19,818 bases of DNA from Gemmatimonadota bacterium. Its GTDB lineage: Bacteria; Gemmatimonadota; Gemmatimonadetes; Gemmatimonadales; Gemmatimonadaceae. Made by a program: the position numbers and the translations under genes. A model generated the notes under the pieces. The model did not search any database, was not told the DNA's origin, and was given only the letters and a program-made list of their open reading frames with translations. The stretch spans positions 741 to 20,558 of the forward strand of contig PLMM01000205.1 of the NCBI GenBank assembly GCA_003142495.1, read 5' to 3'. Of the stretch, positions 19,405 through 19,818 are shown one piece after another. How positions within the stretch are numbered: position 1 is the first letter of the stretch; each line of letters opens with the position of its first letter.

Positions 19405-19485
19405 TCAGGCGCGCTTCATGACCGCTTGGATCGCGACGAGCACGCGATCGAAGCTCGAGATCTCCTTGCCGAGCTGCTTGCGGCC
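19405..19485 (-). pseudogene. C-terminal remnant of a PadR family regulator
   Basis: The minus strand reads GRKQLGKEISSFDRVLVAIQ then AVMKRA and a TGA at 19405-19407. This is like the closing helix of PadR regulators, which begins (A/E)GRKQL. No helix-turn-helix and no start codon lie before it; upstream of 19485 the frame is open but unlike PadR. It ends 7 bp before the ATG of the ADOP remnant. PadR genes typically stand directly before ADOP permease genes, so the two remnants support each other. On its own the 26-residue match is short. Confidence 0.5.
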
Positions 19486-19502
19486 GGGGGCGCGCGGGGC
19501 GC

Positions 19503-19818
19503 CTACTGGTGCGATGGGCCGCCATTGAGCTTGCCGCCGGGATTGCCGTGCTTGTGCTTCTTGGCGTCGTCGAATAGCCGGTTCTTTTCGCTCGCAATGT
19601 CCGATTTGTCGTGCTGCACGCGATTCTCCACCAGCCGGTGCTTGCCGGTGTGCAGCTCGCCCTTGAGCTCCTTGTCGTGCACCTCCTTCACCTCGGCGTC
19701 GGGCACCTCGTGCGGCCCCGCCTCGTGCGCATCCTTCGTGGTGTGATGTTGATTCTGCTCGACGATCGCGGCCTGCGTCTTCGGGCCGTGGGGGGTGCTG
19801 GGCGTGGCGGGGTGGCTG
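19503..19818 (-). CDS. Hydrophilic His/Lys/Glu-rich protein, C-terminal part
   Basis: The frame is open from the right edge of the window (first whole codon at 19817) to the TGA at 19503-19505, 104 codons plus stop. I do not recognise a family. The visible part is wholly hydrophilic: a Pro/Ser/Thr/His-rich start (SHPATPSTPHGPKTQ), then charged repeats such as EVKEVHDKELKG and KHRLVENRVQHDKSD, and the end KKHKHGNPGGKLNGGPSHQ. There is no hydrophobic core, so it may be unstructured; stress- or desiccation-type hydrophilic proteins look like this, but that is only a resemblance. The N-terminus lies outside the window. A GTG at 19706 could start a 67-residue form. Confidence 0.5.
   Translation of the reverse strand, partial: SHPATPSTPHGPKTQAAIVEQNQHHTTKDAHEAGPHEVPDAEVKEVHDKELKGELHTGKHRLVENRVQHDKSDIASEKNRLFDDAKKHKHGNPGGKLNGGPSHQ

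Noticed and set aside
18452..19597. N-terminal extension of the molybdoenzyme to 19597
   Set aside because: The extension would overlap the kinase-like gene completely and has an Arg/Ala/Ser shadow composition. GTG 18451 with a 4-bp overlap gives the normal domain.
1..19818. tRNA, rRNA, insertion sequences, phage or defence genes
   Set aside because: None recognised. No transposase, integrase, terminal inverted repeat pair, nuclease or toxin-antitoxin pattern was seen on either strand.

Overview
The DNA is GC-rich, with dense genes, frequent ATGA/GTGA overlaps and many exported hydrolases. MacB-type permease pieces occur at both ends, and the right end carries what looks like a PadR plus ADOP-permease remnant. 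This gene content suggests Gemmatimonadota, or less likely Acidobacteriota. That is inference from gene content; no rRNA or other marker gene is present. I see no tRNA, rRNA, CRISPR array, insertion sequence or phage gene.

Layout, left to right. (1) 1-312: the 3' end of an ABC permease, meeting a TetR-type repressor head to head (325-963, minus). The repressor has a perfect 7-bp inverted repeat and a probable promoter in front of it, shared with a divergent exported SnoaL/DUF4440-like protein (1049-1603). (2) 1619-2894, minus: three overlapping genes for an ECF sigma factor, a membrane anti-sigma-like protein and a Spy/CnrX-like periplasmic protein, an envelope- or metal-stress type of circuit. 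They diverge from a secreted serine hydrolase (3002-4405). (3) 4496-6088, plus: a small exported DUF2380-like protein and an exported epoxide-hydrolase-like alpha/beta hydrolase. The latter overlaps by 4 bp (GTGA) a three-module flavoprotein (6085-7788: cyclic-nucleotide-binding-like, glutaredoxin-like and thioredoxin-reductase-like parts) in which the usual redox cysteines are absent. (4) 7789-8638: nested inverted repeats, an unrecognised 166-aa protein, and a promoterless, startless C-terminal scrap of a second flavoprotein of the same type. (5) 8639-11658, plus: an exported YtcJ-type amidohydrolase fused to an NTF2-like domain, then an exported dienelactone hydrolase. (6) 11666-15847, minus: an S9 prolyl-oligopeptidase-type peptidase and a GAF sensor histidine kinase with an unusual C-terminal RsbRD_N-like domain. 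(7) 15983-16972, plus: an exported catalase-related peroxidase whose stop codon interlocks with that of the next operon. (8) 16969-19131, minus: a cytidylate-kinase-like protein, a cytoplasmic sulfite-oxidase-like molybdoenzyme and a ferredoxin-reductase-like flavoprotein. (9) 19132-19818: debris of a PadR regulator and a large ADOP permease reduced to its two ends, then a partial hydrophilic protein.

Two themes link the genes: exported hydrolytic enzymes (serine hydrolase, epoxide hydrolase, amidohydrolase, dienelactone hydrolase, S9 peptidase), and redox or stress functions (catalase, molybdoenzyme plus reductase, flavoprotein, ECF circuit). NTF2/SnoaL-like folds recur three times. The best candidates for something new are the flavoprotein without redox cysteines together with its partner hydrolase and leftover paralogue, the kinase/molybdoenzyme/reductase operon, and the deletion scar at the right end.
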